Source of the DNA: JAPLDA01 sp043787975 | GTDB taxonomy: Bacteria > Bacteroidota > Bacteroidia > AKYH767-A > 2013-40CM-41-45 | NCBI GenBank assembly: GCA_043787975.1 | Contig: JAYVUK010000016.1 | Span: forward strand, 1-64,000 | DNA: 64,000 nucleotides | Direction: 5' to 3' | Shown here: positions 32,975 through 42,988 of the stretch, piece by piece | Position numbering within the stretch: position 1 is the stretch's first letter | Layout: each line of letters opens with the position of its first letter | Program-made: the position numbers and the translations under genes | The notes under the pieces: model-generated | What the model was told of the DNA's origin: nothing | Database searches by the model: none | Seen by the model: only the letters and a program-made list of their open reading frames with translations

Positions 32975-33445
32975 TTATCGTTTTATCTCTACGATCTCAA
33001 ACTCCAATTTGCCGGAAGGGACACTGATCTCGGCAATGTCACCGACTTTTTTTCCAAGCAATCCCTTGCCAATCGGTGAACTGACAGATATTTTTCCGAG
33101 TTTAAGATCCGCTTCGTTTTCAGCAACGAGTGTGTAACTCATGACCTGTCCGTTGGTTTTATTTTTTATTTTTACGGTTGAAAGAACCAGAGCTTTTGAG
33201 TTGTCTAATTTACTCTCATCTATCAAGCGGGCGTTTGCCATCACTTCTTCCAATTTTGAAATGCGAAACTCAAGCATTCCCTGGGCGTCTTTAGCAGCAT
33301 CGTATTCCGCGTTCTCAGAAAGATCACCCTTGTCGCGCGCCTCCGCTATTTGCTGCGATATACGCGGACGCTCCACGTTCCTCAATTGAAACAATTCTTC
33401 CTGTAATTTTTTTAATCCTTCTTCCGTGTAATATTGAACTCCCAT
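32975..33445 (-). CDS. greA: Transcription elongation factor GreA, 156 aa
   Basis: Binds the secondary channel of RNA polymerase and stimulates cleavage of backtracked RNA. The N-terminal coiled coil (about 1-75) carries the acidic tip: SQQIAEARDKGDLSENAEYD contains the D-x-x-E pair. The C-terminal FKBP-like domain has VKIKNKTNG, ISVSSPIGKGLLGKKVGD and EISVPSGKLEFEIVEIKR. Length is standard for GreA (about 157). It starts right after the terminator of the PorV-family gene and so has its own promoter; the downstream HIT gene is probably in the same transcript. Confidence 0.96.
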   Translation of the reverse strand: MGVQYYTEEGLKKLQEELFQLRNVERPRISQQIAEARDKGDLSENAEYDAAKDAQGMLEFRISKLEEVMANARLIDESKLDNSKALVLSTVKIKNKTNGQVMSYTLVAENEADLKLGKISVSSPIGKGLLGKKVGDIAEISVPSGKLEFEIVEIKR

Positions 33446-33482
33446 TGTTTGAACCGTTTATTCTGTTAATTCATGAAAGCAA

Positions 33483-33510
33483 AACAATCCCGATGGTTAT
33501 CGGGATTGTT
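33483..33510 (-). terminator. Rho-independent terminator of the receptor/PorV operon
   Basis: Bases 33483-33494 and 33499-33510 form a perfect 12-bp stem around GGTT, rich in GC in the middle. It lies 25 bp downstream of the stop of the PorV-family gene and is followed on the minus strand by TTTTGCTTT. It separates that operon from greA. Confidence 0.85.
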
Positions 33511-33534
33511 GCAATGCAAATGTAAAGATTTTTT

Positions 33535-34596
33535 TTACAAACTAAATCGTGCTCCGAAAGAATGCGTTCCGCTAAACGGATCGGTCGCGCGATAAGAATA
33601 ATCTAAACCAAAAGTTTTTCCGGTTTTCCCGAGCGGAACCTGGAACGTAAAACCTGCCGAAGGACCTGTATAAACAGTGGTTCTCAGGTTATCATCGAAA
33701 ATATTATTTTCATACGTAAATCCTCCGCGAAGCATGAAGTAATTTTTAAACCCATATTCAAGTCCAAGCGAGTATTGATCATTTGAAAATGAATTGGAAT
33801 TAAAAGTTCCGGCAACAGAGATACGATGATCCTTTGCAGGGAGAATGTCGTAGGTAACTCCGATATTAACCAACGACGGCATTTCAAAACCGGACGAACG
33901 TTGCTCAAGTGTTAATTCATAACCTGCGGGAGTTGTCACACGCGTTGATAATCCGTCACCTCCAAATTTCATTGGTGTTCCGACATTTTTTAAAGCAATA
34001 CCGAATTTCAAATTGTCTTTGTCTTCGTTAGAACCGGTTACATATTGAATTCCGGCATCCACGGCAAAACCTCCTGCACTTACATTGGAAATACTTTCAT
34101 CGATCACTTTCACATTGATTCCTCCATAGATGCTGTGAGAAAATGTTTTCGCATAGGACAGGTTAATGTTAATCAGGCTTGGAGAAAATGTTCCCAGCCC
34201 GCCATCAGGGCTTTCCGTGGTTGTAACAGCAATATCACCAAAATCCATCGCCATTACTGCAAAGCCAAATGCACCACCTGACTCACCCAGTTTTTGGGTC
34301 ATTCCGAATGCATTCACATTGATCTCCGATCCTTTGAGCCACTCTGTGTGTGACACTACAATATCGGTCTGTTTTGTAAACGCAATACCGGCTACATTTC
34401 CAAAAATAGCTTCCACTCCATGAACGGATCCGGAGTTTGCACTTCCCCAACCGGATGACCTTGCCCAGGGATTAATGAGAAGTTCTGTCGCTCCGGCTTG
34501 TCCGGCACGATCAGGATTTCCCGCTTTTATTTTCGCACACGGAAAAACAATTGCTGCGATGGATAAAGTAACAATGTATTTATAGAGCTGTTTCAT
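33535..34596 (-). CDS. PorV/PorQ-family outer-membrane beta-barrel protein, 353 aa
   Basis: A FadL-like outer-membrane protein. The N-terminus is a signal peptide (MKQLYKYIVTLSIAAIVFP). The following GQAGATELLINPWARSSGWG, and GVEAIFGNVAGIAF with the N-x-A-x-(I/L) pattern, are hallmarks of the PorV/PorQ (UPF0164) group. Alternating beta strands continue to the C-terminal FGARFSL, which ends in an aromatic-hydrophobic pattern typical of barrels. In T9SS the PorV member carries cargo to the sortase PorU; many Bacteroidota encode further paralogues next to specific cargo genes. This gene is 44 bp downstream of the 1362-aa secreted-protein gene and is followed by a terminator, so it ends a three-gene operon that starts with a TonB receptor. 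A dedicated partner for that cargo is an inference. Confidence 0.87.
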   Translation of the reverse strand: MKQLYKYIVTLSIAAIVFPCAKIKAGNPDRAGQAGATELLINPWARSSGWGSANSGSVHGVEAIFGNVAGIAFTKQTDIVVSHTEWLKGSEINVNAFGMTQKLGESGGAFGFAVMAMDFGDIAVTTTESPDGGLGTFSPSLININLSYAKTFSHSIYGGINVKVIDESISNVSAGGFAVDAGIQYVTGSNEDKDNLKFGIALKNVGTPMKFGGDGLSTRVTTPAGYELTLEQRSSGFEMPSLVNIGVTYDILPAKDHRISVAGTFNSNSFSNDQYSLGLEYGFKNYFMLRGGFTYENNIFDDNLRTTVYTGPSAGFTFQVPLGKTGKTFGLDYSYRATDPFSGTHSFGARFSL

Positions 34597-34640
34597 ACGC
34601 TATTCTTGTGTTCTGTTTGTTTATATATGATATGCAAGAT

Positions 34641-37600
34641 TTAGAATGTATCTAGATCGATTGGTCGTAAAACACCAAACCACTTGATCGTCTTTTCACC
34701 AATTCCGGGAGCATTAATGTGAATGATATACACACCGCTGGCTATCGGAACCCCTGCCGTATTTTTAAGATTCCATTCAAGCGCTGTTTCAAGATTCAAC
34801 TCAGGATAAATTGCTCCTGCCGTATTATCTGTACTTACGTCACGCTTCAACGTCCTCACAAGTATTCCACTTGGTGTATAGATCGTCACAACACACTTTG
34901 CCGGCAGATTAATAATCTTAATGCGGTTATCCAACTGATTCTGTTCATAAGAAGAGAATGCGTAATAAGGATTCGGTACCACGTTAACCGTATCCAACGC
35001 TTTCTTCGCTGTTTCAAGATCACCGGTTAAGGCAACGAGATCATCGGTGTTGAACTGGTATTTAGGGAAGTTATTATTCGTAGGAGGTACGTCTGTCTGG
35101 TATGCTTCATAAGGTTTTGCCATGCGAATACGAATGGTCGCCGTAGTGGATAATAATGTTTCTCCCCTGTTCAGCATCGGGTAGCCAACCCACATGCATG
35201 ATGCCCATGGTCTCTTATAATTTAATAAGCCGCTCGAACCACCATAATTTGAAGTCGTTAGCACTCTCTTAAGTCTTGAATAGAGGAACTGGCAACCGTC
35301 ATACATTGGAAATGTATCATTATGAGCAAACACATATACAATGTGTTTACCTCCAAAAACAACATTGCCTGCTTCATCAAAATAAGTTGAAGTTGGATTC
35401 CATTTCATGTCAGCACCATTGTCCGAAGCTAAATGACTATCCTCACCAAAAGCGATGTTCAAACGTTCACCAGTTTCCAGGTTGACGGCATAACCAGGAA
35501 AGTAACTAAAACCAGTACCTGTATCAGCAACTAAATCGTTTCCACTTAGCTTTAAAGATGTACTTCTTCTTGGTGTGCCTTTCAAAGCATTTCCAACTGT
35601 AGCGGCTGAATTATCTCCTTGTTCAATCACCATACACTTACTCCAATAGCGTGTATCAGGCGTAAACACAATATTTACACTCGCCTGATCTTTAAACTGG
35701 TTTAGCGCATGAGCTTGTCCGTTTGAATTCATATCTGATGTCGGAGGATTAGCGTGCTTAAACTGCGTGCTGTCCCAAGCCGCAAACTTATAAGCAGTCC
35801 ATGTTCCACCAATCAGTTTTCCCCAAACATTCTTGCCATCCAGTTTAGCAATCTGGCTTCCGGTTACTGCATAATATTTATAATCAGCCGGGTCACTTCC
35901 ACTTGCGATCCAGTTGAATTCACCGTCTCCATCAGCCACTCCACCTAACCAACGTTGAGCTGAATTTTCAAAATTAATGGTCGCCTCAATAAATTGTGGA
36001 ATAGCATTTTTACCGACAATCGCTCCCGGGTAGAGAAGTGGAGTATCGACAGGTGCAGTTGTTGGAGTATTAGTCAACTGACTCATGTTTATATAAAAAC
36101 CATAATCAACAGGAAATCCGTCTGCGTTATTAAATTTGACTAACTGATCATAAGGACTTCCAATCGCAGCTACCCCATTTAATGTGTCACCTGTTGACAG
36201 ATTTTTTAAATGCCATTTTGAACCGTAGTTAATAGAGTCTGACCACAATTGAAAATTACCTCCTTTTACATTTACAGGATCAAATACACGAATGTCCACT
36301 GGACCTCTCGCTCTTTGGTAAACAGGGTGCAGTGAACGTCCGGGATGTGTAGTGTTGAAAAGTAAATCATCAACGGTTGCCGGAGTAAAGTCCAGCGCTA
36401 ACCTGTCTGATTCTACCACATGACCATTTCCTTGTCCTTCAAGTCTTGTAATTTCAGGTCCGTCTCCAAAAGAAGAATTCAAAACCAATCCATTAAATTC
36501 CGGTGTAACAATGTGTGGAATGGCAGTATATGTTTTAATTCTTCTTCTTCCTGATATGTAAGGTTTGCCATCTCCGTCAGGTGTAAGACCATAATTAAAT
36601 GCATCAATCTCGATGTGATTGTATCCATAGGCAATTACGGTATAGTAATATGTCTTATGATTAATTAGCTTATCGTCACCCGTAGCAAATTTGTCTTTCG
36701 TGAGTCGGAATACATGGCGCAAACCTACATCCGCTCCGGCAACTTCCTCAACTCCGTAATAAGCTGTTGTAACCTGGTCTTTGAAATAATTCACAAGTTG
36801 ACCTACTCCATTTGATTTATCACATTGGAAAACCAAACTGGCTTTGTCAGGATTACGAATGTCGTTAATGGTTACAGAACCATCTTTCAATTGGAATACC
36901 TGGTATCCTTCAAAATGATAGAATGGATCTGGATCACCTTGGTTCAGGTTCGGGTCAATTTCAGTATACGTTTCATCCGTACCACCTACCGGGTGATTAT
37001 TGGTTCCTTCAGGATTTGAAATGGAAAACAAAAGTTCCTGGCTCATTTCGCGAATGCTGAGATCAGGAGCATCAGGACCATTTGTAATAGCAAAATTATG
37101 ATCAAATAATTTCTGAGCTTTATCATCAGCCAAAAGAAGCAATGCGATGGATCCGGAAGAACCACATGCTGTTCCGGGTCCGCCTGAACCGGCGCGAGCC
37201 CATACTGCTCCTGTTGTAATATAATTTACTGCACCAGGCTGTAAGGTAAACGGACCGGCGGTTTGTAAAAATCGTCTGTCGTCAGGGTTATTACCGGCAG
37301 TTACTTCATCCCAAACCGGTTGGGGAACATGATTCGTACCCCATCCTGTCGGATCTGAACAACCAGGGAACATAAAATTGGCTGGAATGTTTGTATGTCC
37401 AAGATTCGCACCGTGTCCGTCTCCTCCATAAGTAATTACATTTCCATCTTTCCAGATTCCTCTTAAATAGTTGTAGTAATCGCTGGCACTATTCGGATTA
37501 CCTATCACTGAAAAATCATTGTTGTAATAAATAAACTTCGACATGATGATAAGTTCGGGCTTCACGGTATCAGGTATCGTATCAATTACTCCGGAAGAAT

Positions 37601-38729
37601 CCGGAAGATATGTACAATCTATGCAACCATCCCTGTCATTATCGACTCCGTCACCCGGATCCGCTTTTGGTCCCTGGAAAAAGTCATATCCGACTGCAGG
37701 CGGATTAAAACCGTAACCCGTGATTCCATCATCGTATGAATCTCCATTGTAGCAATAGCCAAAACCTCGTTTTACATCACAACCTACATAATCATCCAAA
37801 TAATTTCCAAGATCCGGATCTACCCAAGCACCAAAGTAGGTGGTATCCACTTCGAGTATTGAGCGGTTAATAATTTTATATTTATAAAACGTCATGTTGT
37901 TGATTTCATCGTTGGTGGCAAATGCAAATGCCTGCGCCTGGACCTCGAGACCGATCGCCTGCCCATTTGTTTCTCCATGAACGTTTCCGACATCGTTAAA
38001 CACCCACCAGATACTTTGGTCACCTAAAAGGTATTCACCTGTAGCGCTATTAGGATCATTATTAGGGAGCTGGAGGTTGTAACCCGGGTAATCACCATTT
38101 TCATAGTTGTACTCACCATCAGCATCAGCATCATGAAACGGTGCTAAGAAATGAGATTGTCCCAACGATCCATCACCGTTACCCGGCCATTCCTTAATAT
38201 CAAGAGGAGGATTTGGGTTTGGTGTGTGGTTCGGAAGAAAACCACTTGCATATTCTTCTACTTCTTCATGCGTCACTTCCCAATGCCTGTCATATTTAAG
38301 ACATACGCTGGCTGTCGTCGTTGCAGCGCCACCGGTTGTATCAATAGGGCCCGGCCAGAAATCAATTCCGCTCTGGCGGTATGTTTGCGCGGCTACTTTT
38401 AAATTGTTTCCATTGTCTTTTCCACCAATCCAGAGAGCTCCTGCAAAAAGCGAATATTTTTTTGAATCCTTTGGAACTTCATACCTAGCGCTACCAACTA
38501 AATCCCACCACATATCACCATTGATCCAGATCGGGCAACGGATGTTGTTAATATCAAGATCCTTGTGAGATGAAGAATTGGTACAAGTCGCTGCAACCAC
38601 AGGCAGGGTAGGATCACGATGTATCCCTCCCCCGGACCCGGAACCTGAGCCTCCACCGATATTTTCTTTTGCAGAAAGAATACCGGCATAACAAAATGAA
38701 ACAATGATTAAAAGAGCAAATTTTTTCAT
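34641..38729 (-). CDS. Large secreted protein with T9SS-like C-terminal FlgD-type domain, 1362 aa
   Basis: The N-terminus has a signal peptide (MKKFALLIIVSFCYAGILSA) and a short Gly/Ser stretch. The body contains YSLFAGALWIGGKDNGN, NGDMWWDLVGSARYE and repeated Asp/Asn-Gly segments (DADADGEYNYENGDYPG, DPGDGVDNDRDGCIDCTYLP), the latter resembling calcium-binding type-3 repeats. About residues 1265-1362 form a beta-domain beginning VVPNPYYAFSSYEQ and including VTIYTPSGILVRTLKRD, LEWNLKNTAGVPIASGVYII and GEKTIKWFGVLRP, which matches the FlgD-Ig-like fold used as a C-terminal signal in many Bacteroidota secreted proteins. Proteins of this size and start are usually encoded, as here, between a TonB-dependent receptor (42 bp upstream) and a PorV-family gene (44 bp downstream). 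The function is unknown. Confidence 0.82.
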   Translation of the reverse strand: MKKFALLIIVSFCYAGILSAKENIGGGSGSGSGGGIHRDPTLPVVAATCTNSSSHKDLDINNIRCPIWINGDMWWDLVGSARYEVPKDSKKYSLFAGALWIGGKDNGNNLKVAAQTYRQSGIDFWPGPIDTTGGAATTTASVCLKYDRHWEVTHEEVEEYASGFLPNHTPNPNPPLDIKEWPGNGDGSLGQSHFLAPFHDADADGEYNYENGDYPGYNLQLPNNDPNSATGEYLLGDQSIWWVFNDVGNVHGETNGQAIGLEVQAQAFAFATNDEINNMTFYKYKIINRSILEVDTTYFGAWVDPDLGNYLDDYVGCDVKRGFGYCYNGDSYDDGITGYGFNPPAVGYDFFQGPKADPGDGVDNDRDGCIDCTYLPDSSGVIDTIPDTVKPELIIMSKFIYYNNDFSVIGNPNSASDYYNYLRGIWKDGNVITYGGDGHGANLGHTNIPANFMFPGCSDPTGWGTNHVPQPVWDEVTAGNNPDDRRFLQTAGPFTLQPGAVNYITTGAVWARAGSGGPGTACGSSGSIALLLLADDKAQKLFDHNFAITNGPDAPDLSIREMSQELLFSISNPEGTNNHPVGGTDETYTEIDPNLNQGDPDPFYHFEGYQVFQLKDGSVTINDIRNPDKASLVFQCDKSNGVGQLVNYFKDQVTTAYYGVEEVAGADVGLRHVFRLTKDKFATGDDKLINHKTYYYTVIAYGYNHIEIDAFNYGLTPDGDGKPYISGRRRIKTYTAIPHIVTPEFNGLVLNSSFGDGPEITRLEGQGNGHVVESDRLALDFTPATVDDLLFNTTHPGRSLHPVYQRARGPVDIRVFDPVNVKGGNFQLWSDSINYGSKWHLKNLSTGDTLNGVAAIGSPYDQLVKFNNADGFPVDYGFYINMSQLTNTPTTAPVDTPLLYPGAIVGKNAIPQFIEATINFENSAQRWLGGVADGDGEFNWIASGSDPADYKYYAVTGSQIAKLDGKNVWGKLIGGTWTAYKFAAWDSTQFKHANPPTSDMNSNGQAHALNQFKDQASVNIVFTPDTRYWSKCMVIEQGDNSAATVGNALKGTPRRSTSLKLSGNDLVADTGTGFSYFPGYAVNLETGERLNIAFGEDSHLASDNGADMKWNPTSTYFDEAGNVVFGGKHIVYVFAHNDTFPMYDGCQFLYSRLKRVLTTSNYGGSSGLLNYKRPWASCMWVGYPMLNRGETLLSTTATIRIRMAKPYEAYQTDVPPTNNNFPKYQFNTDDLVALTGDLETAKKALDTVNVVPNPYYAFSSYEQNQLDNRIKIINLPAKCVVTIYTPSGILVRTLKRDVSTDNTAGAIYPELNLETALEWNLKNTAGVPIASGVYIIHINAPGIGEKTIKWFGVLRPIDLDTF

Positions 38730-38771
38730 CTTATACGTATTTATTTTAAGTTTCTTAGTAGATAATTAAGA

Positions 38772-41700
38772 TCAGAAATTTAATTGTAATCCCAAACGAA
38801 TTCTTCTTGGCAAACTGTAATGATTCGGATTGTTAGCAGCAATCTGGTATTGATCGAAATAAGCCTGCGGACTCGGAGCTGTAGCTGCACGAACAATTCC
38901 TGCGGAAGAGGTTAGGTAACCATCATCGCCGGCATTACCGGTTGTATTATAAACAGACGTTATATTTTGCGCGTCAAGAACATTCAGCACCTGGAGGTAC
39001 ACATTCAGGCTTAAAGGCTTGCGACTCTCTCCATCTTTTTTCTTTCCCATTTTAATATCAAAATCTTTGTCTACCTTAAGATCAACATTTGTTGACCATG
39101 GCAAGCGTGAACCATTGATTGATCCTGCAATTACATTACGTGATGTCACCGTTAAATCAGCTGTAGGAGCGATGTTGCTTTGACGTGTATAAGGTGTTCC
39201 TGATCCAGCGCGGAATACTAAACTCAACCCTGTTTTAGCAAAGAACTGTTTGTTAAACCAAACAGGACCATCGTAGTTTTTTCCGGATCCATAATGATAA
39301 TCGAGGGATACAACAAAAGTATGACGCTGATCAAAATCAAGCGGCTTGATTTCCCTGAGATTGTTTTGTCCTGCATTGGCAAGCAACCCTGCATTGGAAG
39401 TTGCCTTGGAACCCGTTCCATCAGCAAACTGTAGCGTGTAGCTTAAATTCATTTTTACATTTCCGGTTTTCCTTAAGTCATATGTAAAGGATAATCCCTT
39501 TACCGTACCGAAATCAATGTTACCATATGTTGTATAAGAAATCGGGAAGGCAGCGAACGCACTAACCTGATGAATCATGTCCCTCAATTCTTTGTAGAAT
39601 GCAGAAATAGAAAAAGCAGAACTTTTACTTAGTTTTTGCTGGAAAGCAATTTCATAATCAGTCGTCCTTTCCGGCTTCAGGTCAGGATTATTAAAAGTCC
39701 CACTGATACCGTCATACCAACCTAAATAGCTACTTGGAGTCATCCTTAATAAAGACTCATCCGGCCGCTGCACCAGGATGTCGTAGTGAGCTGCGAAATA
39801 TGCTTCATCTGAAATAGGAAAAGAAAATGCGATACGAGGCATCACGTTAACCTGCGGTTCGTAATCTTTAAAGGCTTCTATCTCAATTTGCTTTTGAATT
39901 CCGCTTGAATGTTCCGGATGCTTAAGGTAGGGACCTGTTGAATTATTAGTAATAAGTGAAAGATCTGTTGTTTCTGCTCCCTGGCCATCGAACCACTTAT
40001 CGCCTTTTCTATAACCAACAATGGATGTTGGGTTATTAAAATCATTCGCATAAACAACATAATCATCCTCAATGTTTGAAGGAATCGGCGTATTACCCGG
40101 TAAATGTGTAGCCCCTGATCTAACATCGCCTGCGTTAAATGCAGTCCACAAAGAGTATGGATCTACCAACGTTTTCTGATTCGCATCAAAACGGTCAACA
40201 CGCACACCGACATTAAAAATCAAATCATTCACAGAAAATCTGTCTGAAATATATCCGGCAGTATAATTCGGTTCAAACGGAGCAACCTGGCGCGTATAAT
40301 TTTTATTTCCATCCTGGTGAAAAAAGAAATCATCCAGGCTTGGTTTTGCGTCTGAAATTTTTCCGGTATAATCATAACCATAATAAGCACCGAGAACAGG
40401 TGCAAGCTCATCAGCAGTAAACAAATTAAGATTATAGGTGGAAGGAGTATACGAATCAATATCCAAATATGCATAATTAGGAATACCAAGCTGTTGATGG
40501 ATGTTCTCATGAAATCCGGGAGCAACCTGGCTTGGATTGTGAACATTCGTTGTAGGCACATTGAGAGGATGATACGAAATGATCGTATCAATAATACCAT
40601 CACCATTTATATCAATGCCCGGGAACTCAAGATATTTAGTACTGGTATCCAATGTATGTTGAAAATTTGTAGCCACTCCTTCCAATCCTCGCATCAGATT
40701 CCATAATGAACTTGCATTGATGTTCCACCCTCGGTCAACACGCTGTTCGTATTCCATTCCTATCACAATGTTATGGTCCTTGATGTCAGCAGAACCGGAA
40801 GCAGTAACCCGTAACTGCGATTGATTTGTAATACTGTAACCGGCAGGTACACGACCCGGTGATGCCCATAAACCGTTAACATAAAGATTAATCCGGTTGT
40901 CACCATTCACTAAAGCGTGGTTGTCAGTTATGTCTGTGAGTGTATTGTAATACCCGTTTGCATCGGGAGCCAAATTATAATATTGCGTCGTGTAGTTTGT
41001 CGTTACGGGGTTAAGATCGGAAGGATGAAAATCCACAAGATAGTCCACATAATTTCCAAGCTCAATCGGTGAATTAACCGTTATTCCATCTACAGTTTTA
41101 GGAGTTCCGCTAAAATACAGACCAGCCTTATGAGTTACGAATTGACCCACGTAACCATAATCAAAAAAATTGTCTTTATGCTGATCATTTTGCCCGGTTG
41201 TTTTGTTTTTTGAATAATCAACCTGGATACTATAGAATGCATTCTTAATTGCAGAAGATGACTTAGACTGGTTTTCAGAATTACCAAAACGTTGAGTAAT
41301 TTTTCCAAATACTCTCCAGTTGTTATCTAATTGCTGCGCGTTATTGGCTGCATTAAAGAGTCCGTAAAAATCTCTTGTCGCAGTCGCATTTCGGCTATCC
41401 TTGAAATCATAGGAACCACCAACTGTCAATGTTACATTTTTCACAGGTCTGAAATCTAGTTTTCCATTGATCCGATAGCCTTGCGAAGCTACATTCTGTC
41501 TTGCATTCACGTGCTCCAGCGAGTCATAAGTAAAAAAGGCAGCGCGCTGATTAAAACCGTTTCCTGTAGTTGATTGCACCAACGGATTCAGCGAGATCTC
41601 GGCGAGCTTATCATCTTTTGCTTTCCACACACCACCGGAACGCGGATCCGGATCCCCATCGTAGTAATAATCTCCGGCAAAAAAGAAACCCGCTAACGGC

Positions 41701-42515
41701 TGACCAGATTTTCGACCGGTGGAATCTCTTGGCGTAAATATAGGACCGGATAAATCAAAAGATATAATGTTGTTGTTATAGTCATCAAACAATTTTGAAC
41801 TCAAAGCATCAATACCTCCCGCAAAATCTTTGGAAGGACCTCTCGTTGTTACACTGATTACACCACCTGTTACATCTCCGTATTGTGCAGGAAGACCACC
41901 CGTGATCACGGTAATTTGTTCTGTTCCCTTGTTTGAAATACCAACTCCACCACGCACCTTTATTCCGTCAACATAATAAGCCGTTGCATCAGAACGTGAA
42001 CCTCGAATGTTCAATTCACCACCCTCGTCACGCTGGTAGACTCCTGCGCTTTGTGATGCAATTGAATTCACATCACGAACCGGTGCTGCCTGAATATCTT
42101 CGTATGTAACTGTTTTTTGTGTTTGCGGACTTCCTTTGTCAATTAGCGGAACGCTGTATTCGCTCACTTCAACCGTCTTTAAATCTACTGCTCCCTTTCC
42201 CAATTCCAGATCAACAAATGATATTTTATCGGTGGAAACAATAACACCTGTTTTCTCAAAGGGACTGTATCCGACACTCGTTGCCTTCACGTCATATTTT
42301 CCCGGGTTGAGTGGCTTGATTGAATAATTACCATCGATGTCGGTAACAGTGGCTTGCACCTGCGATCCGCCAAGCAATGCGGCTACACTTGCAAAAGGAA
42401 CTCCTTCCTTCGTTCCCTTTTCAAGAACACGTCCCTTTATTTCGCCCGTTTGTGCGAAGGCATTTAAACCGAGAATTGAAATTAAGAATAGCGGCAGGTA
42501 AAGCTTACGTCCCAT
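38772..42515 (-). CDS. TonB-dependent receptor with carboxypeptidase-regulatory-like domain, 1247 aa
   Basis: An outer-membrane active transporter. In order: signal peptide (MGRKLYLPLFLISILGLNAFA), carboxypeptidase-regulatory-like domain (about 24-105; GRVLEKGTKEGVPFASVAAL, YDVKATSVGYSPFEK), plug domain (about 115-235; ITVITGGLPAQYGDVTGGVI, with GELNIRGSRSDATAYYVDGI), and a barrel to the C-terminus (SLPRRIRLGLQLNF, ending in Phe). The fold is that of SusC-like receptors, but no SusD gene lies beside it. Instead the operon continues with a large secreted protein and a PorV-family barrel. The substrate is unknown. A promoter candidate with both -7 and -33 elements lies 42-72 bp upstream of the start. 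Confidence 0.93.
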   Translation of the reverse strand: MGRKLYLPLFLISILGLNAFAQTGEIKGRVLEKGTKEGVPFASVAALLGGSQVQATVTDIDGNYSIKPLNPGKYDVKATSVGYSPFEKTGVIVSTDKISFVDLELGKGAVDLKTVEVSEYSVPLIDKGSPQTQKTVTYEDIQAAPVRDVNSIASQSAGVYQRDEGGELNIRGSRSDATAYYVDGIKVRGGVGISNKGTEQITVITGGLPAQYGDVTGGVISVTTRGPSKDFAGGIDALSSKLFDDYNNNIISFDLSGPIFTPRDSTGRKSGQPLAGFFFAGDYYYDGDPDPRSGGVWKAKDDKLAEISLNPLVQSTTGNGFNQRAAFFTYDSLEHVNARQNVASQGYRINGKLDFRPVKNVTLTVGGSYDFKDSRNATATRDFYGLFNAANNAQQLDNNWRVFGKITQRFGNSENQSKSSSAIKNAFYSIQVDYSKNKTTGQNDQHKDNFFDYGYVGQFVTHKAGLYFSGTPKTVDGITVNSPIELGNYVDYLVDFHPSDLNPVTTNYTTQYYNLAPDANGYYNTLTDITDNHALVNGDNRINLYVNGLWASPGRVPAGYSITNQSQLRVTASGSADIKDHNIVIGMEYEQRVDRGWNINASSLWNLMRGLEGVATNFQHTLDTSTKYLEFPGIDINGDGIIDTIISYHPLNVPTTNVHNPSQVAPGFHENIHQQLGIPNYAYLDIDSYTPSTYNLNLFTADELAPVLGAYYGYDYTGKISDAKPSLDDFFFHQDGNKNYTRQVAPFEPNYTAGYISDRFSVNDLIFNVGVRVDRFDANQKTLVDPYSLWTAFNAGDVRSGATHLPGNTPIPSNIEDDYVVYANDFNNPTSIVGYRKGDKWFDGQGAETTDLSLITNNSTGPYLKHPEHSSGIQKQIEIEAFKDYEPQVNVMPRIAFSFPISDEAYFAAHYDILVQRPDESLLRMTPSSYLGWYDGISGTFNNPDLKPERTTDYEIAFQQKLSKSSAFSISAFYKELRDMIHQVSAFAAFPISYTTYGNIDFGTVKGLSFTYDLRKTGNVKMNLSYTLQFADGTGSKATSNAGLLANAGQNNLREIKPLDFDQRHTFVVSLDYHYGSGKNYDGPVWFNKQFFAKTGLSLVFRAGSGTPYTRQSNIAPTADLTVTSRNVIAGSINGSRLPWSTNVDLKVDKDFDIKMGKKKDGESRKPLSLNVYLQVLNVLDAQNITSVYNTTGNAGDDGYLTSSAGIVRAATAPSPQAYFDQYQIAANNPNHYSLPRRIRLGLQLNF

Positions 42516-42556
42516 ATTGAGTTAAGTTAATTTAAGTTAACATTTATTGAAGGTCG

Positions 42557-42587
42557 TAAAAGTAAAAATCGAATGATGAAAAACAAA
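42557..42587 (-). promoter_or_regulatory. Candidate Bacteroidota promoter of the TonB receptor operon
   Basis: On the minus strand TTTG (42587-42584) is followed after exactly 19 bp by TACTTTTA (42564-42557), one base off the -7 consensus TAnnTTTG. A transcript starting about 7 bases later would have a leader of some 35 bases before the ATG at 42515. Confidence 0.5.
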
Positions 42588-42958
42588 AATTATTTTAATT
42601 TTTTTTCCTCCCCAATGATGATGCGGCTTTCAGCAGATATGACATGCTTTAAATTGCATCCTTTTTAGAGCGCAGATAACATTTGTTTACATTTTTCTCA
42701 TCCTACTTTTTTGATTCATGTTTAATTAAATCAGCGTTCAAAGTTGTACATCGAAAAACAGATTGCCAAATCAACTTTTGTGATAAATATACAAGTCTAA
42801 GAACATTGATTGTTGAATTCTAGTCATCCGAAATGTGCTGATGTTTAAAAGAAACAATGTCACCAAAAAGTAAATTAAGCAAGAGGATGAGCCTGCAAAA
42901 TGTTTTACACAATGGTAACGAGTTTTCAACAATAAGAGCCATCTCTCACTAAATAAAT

Positions 42959-42966
42959 TATTTTTG
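42959..42966 (+). promoter_or_regulatory. Candidate -7 promoter box of smc
   Basis: TATTTTTG matches the -7 consensus TAnnTTTG fully, 22 bp upstream of the smc ATG at 42989. No TTTG is found at the expected -33 position, so the call is tentative. Confidence 0.4.
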
Positions 42967-42988
42967 CGCATCAACCAACTACCCCATT

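Larger units (their letters stand above)
42516..42988. other. Divergent non-coding region between the receptor operon and smc
   Basis: No gene is supported in these 473 bp. The two ends hold the promoter candidates listed separately (42557-42587, minus; 42959-42966, plus). The middle is AT-rich with no notable repeat or hairpin that I can see. Confidence 0.6.

Noticed and set aside
38772..42515. A SusCD polysaccharide utilisation locus
   Set aside because: There is no SusD-like lipoprotein and no glycoside hydrolase or lyase next to the receptor.
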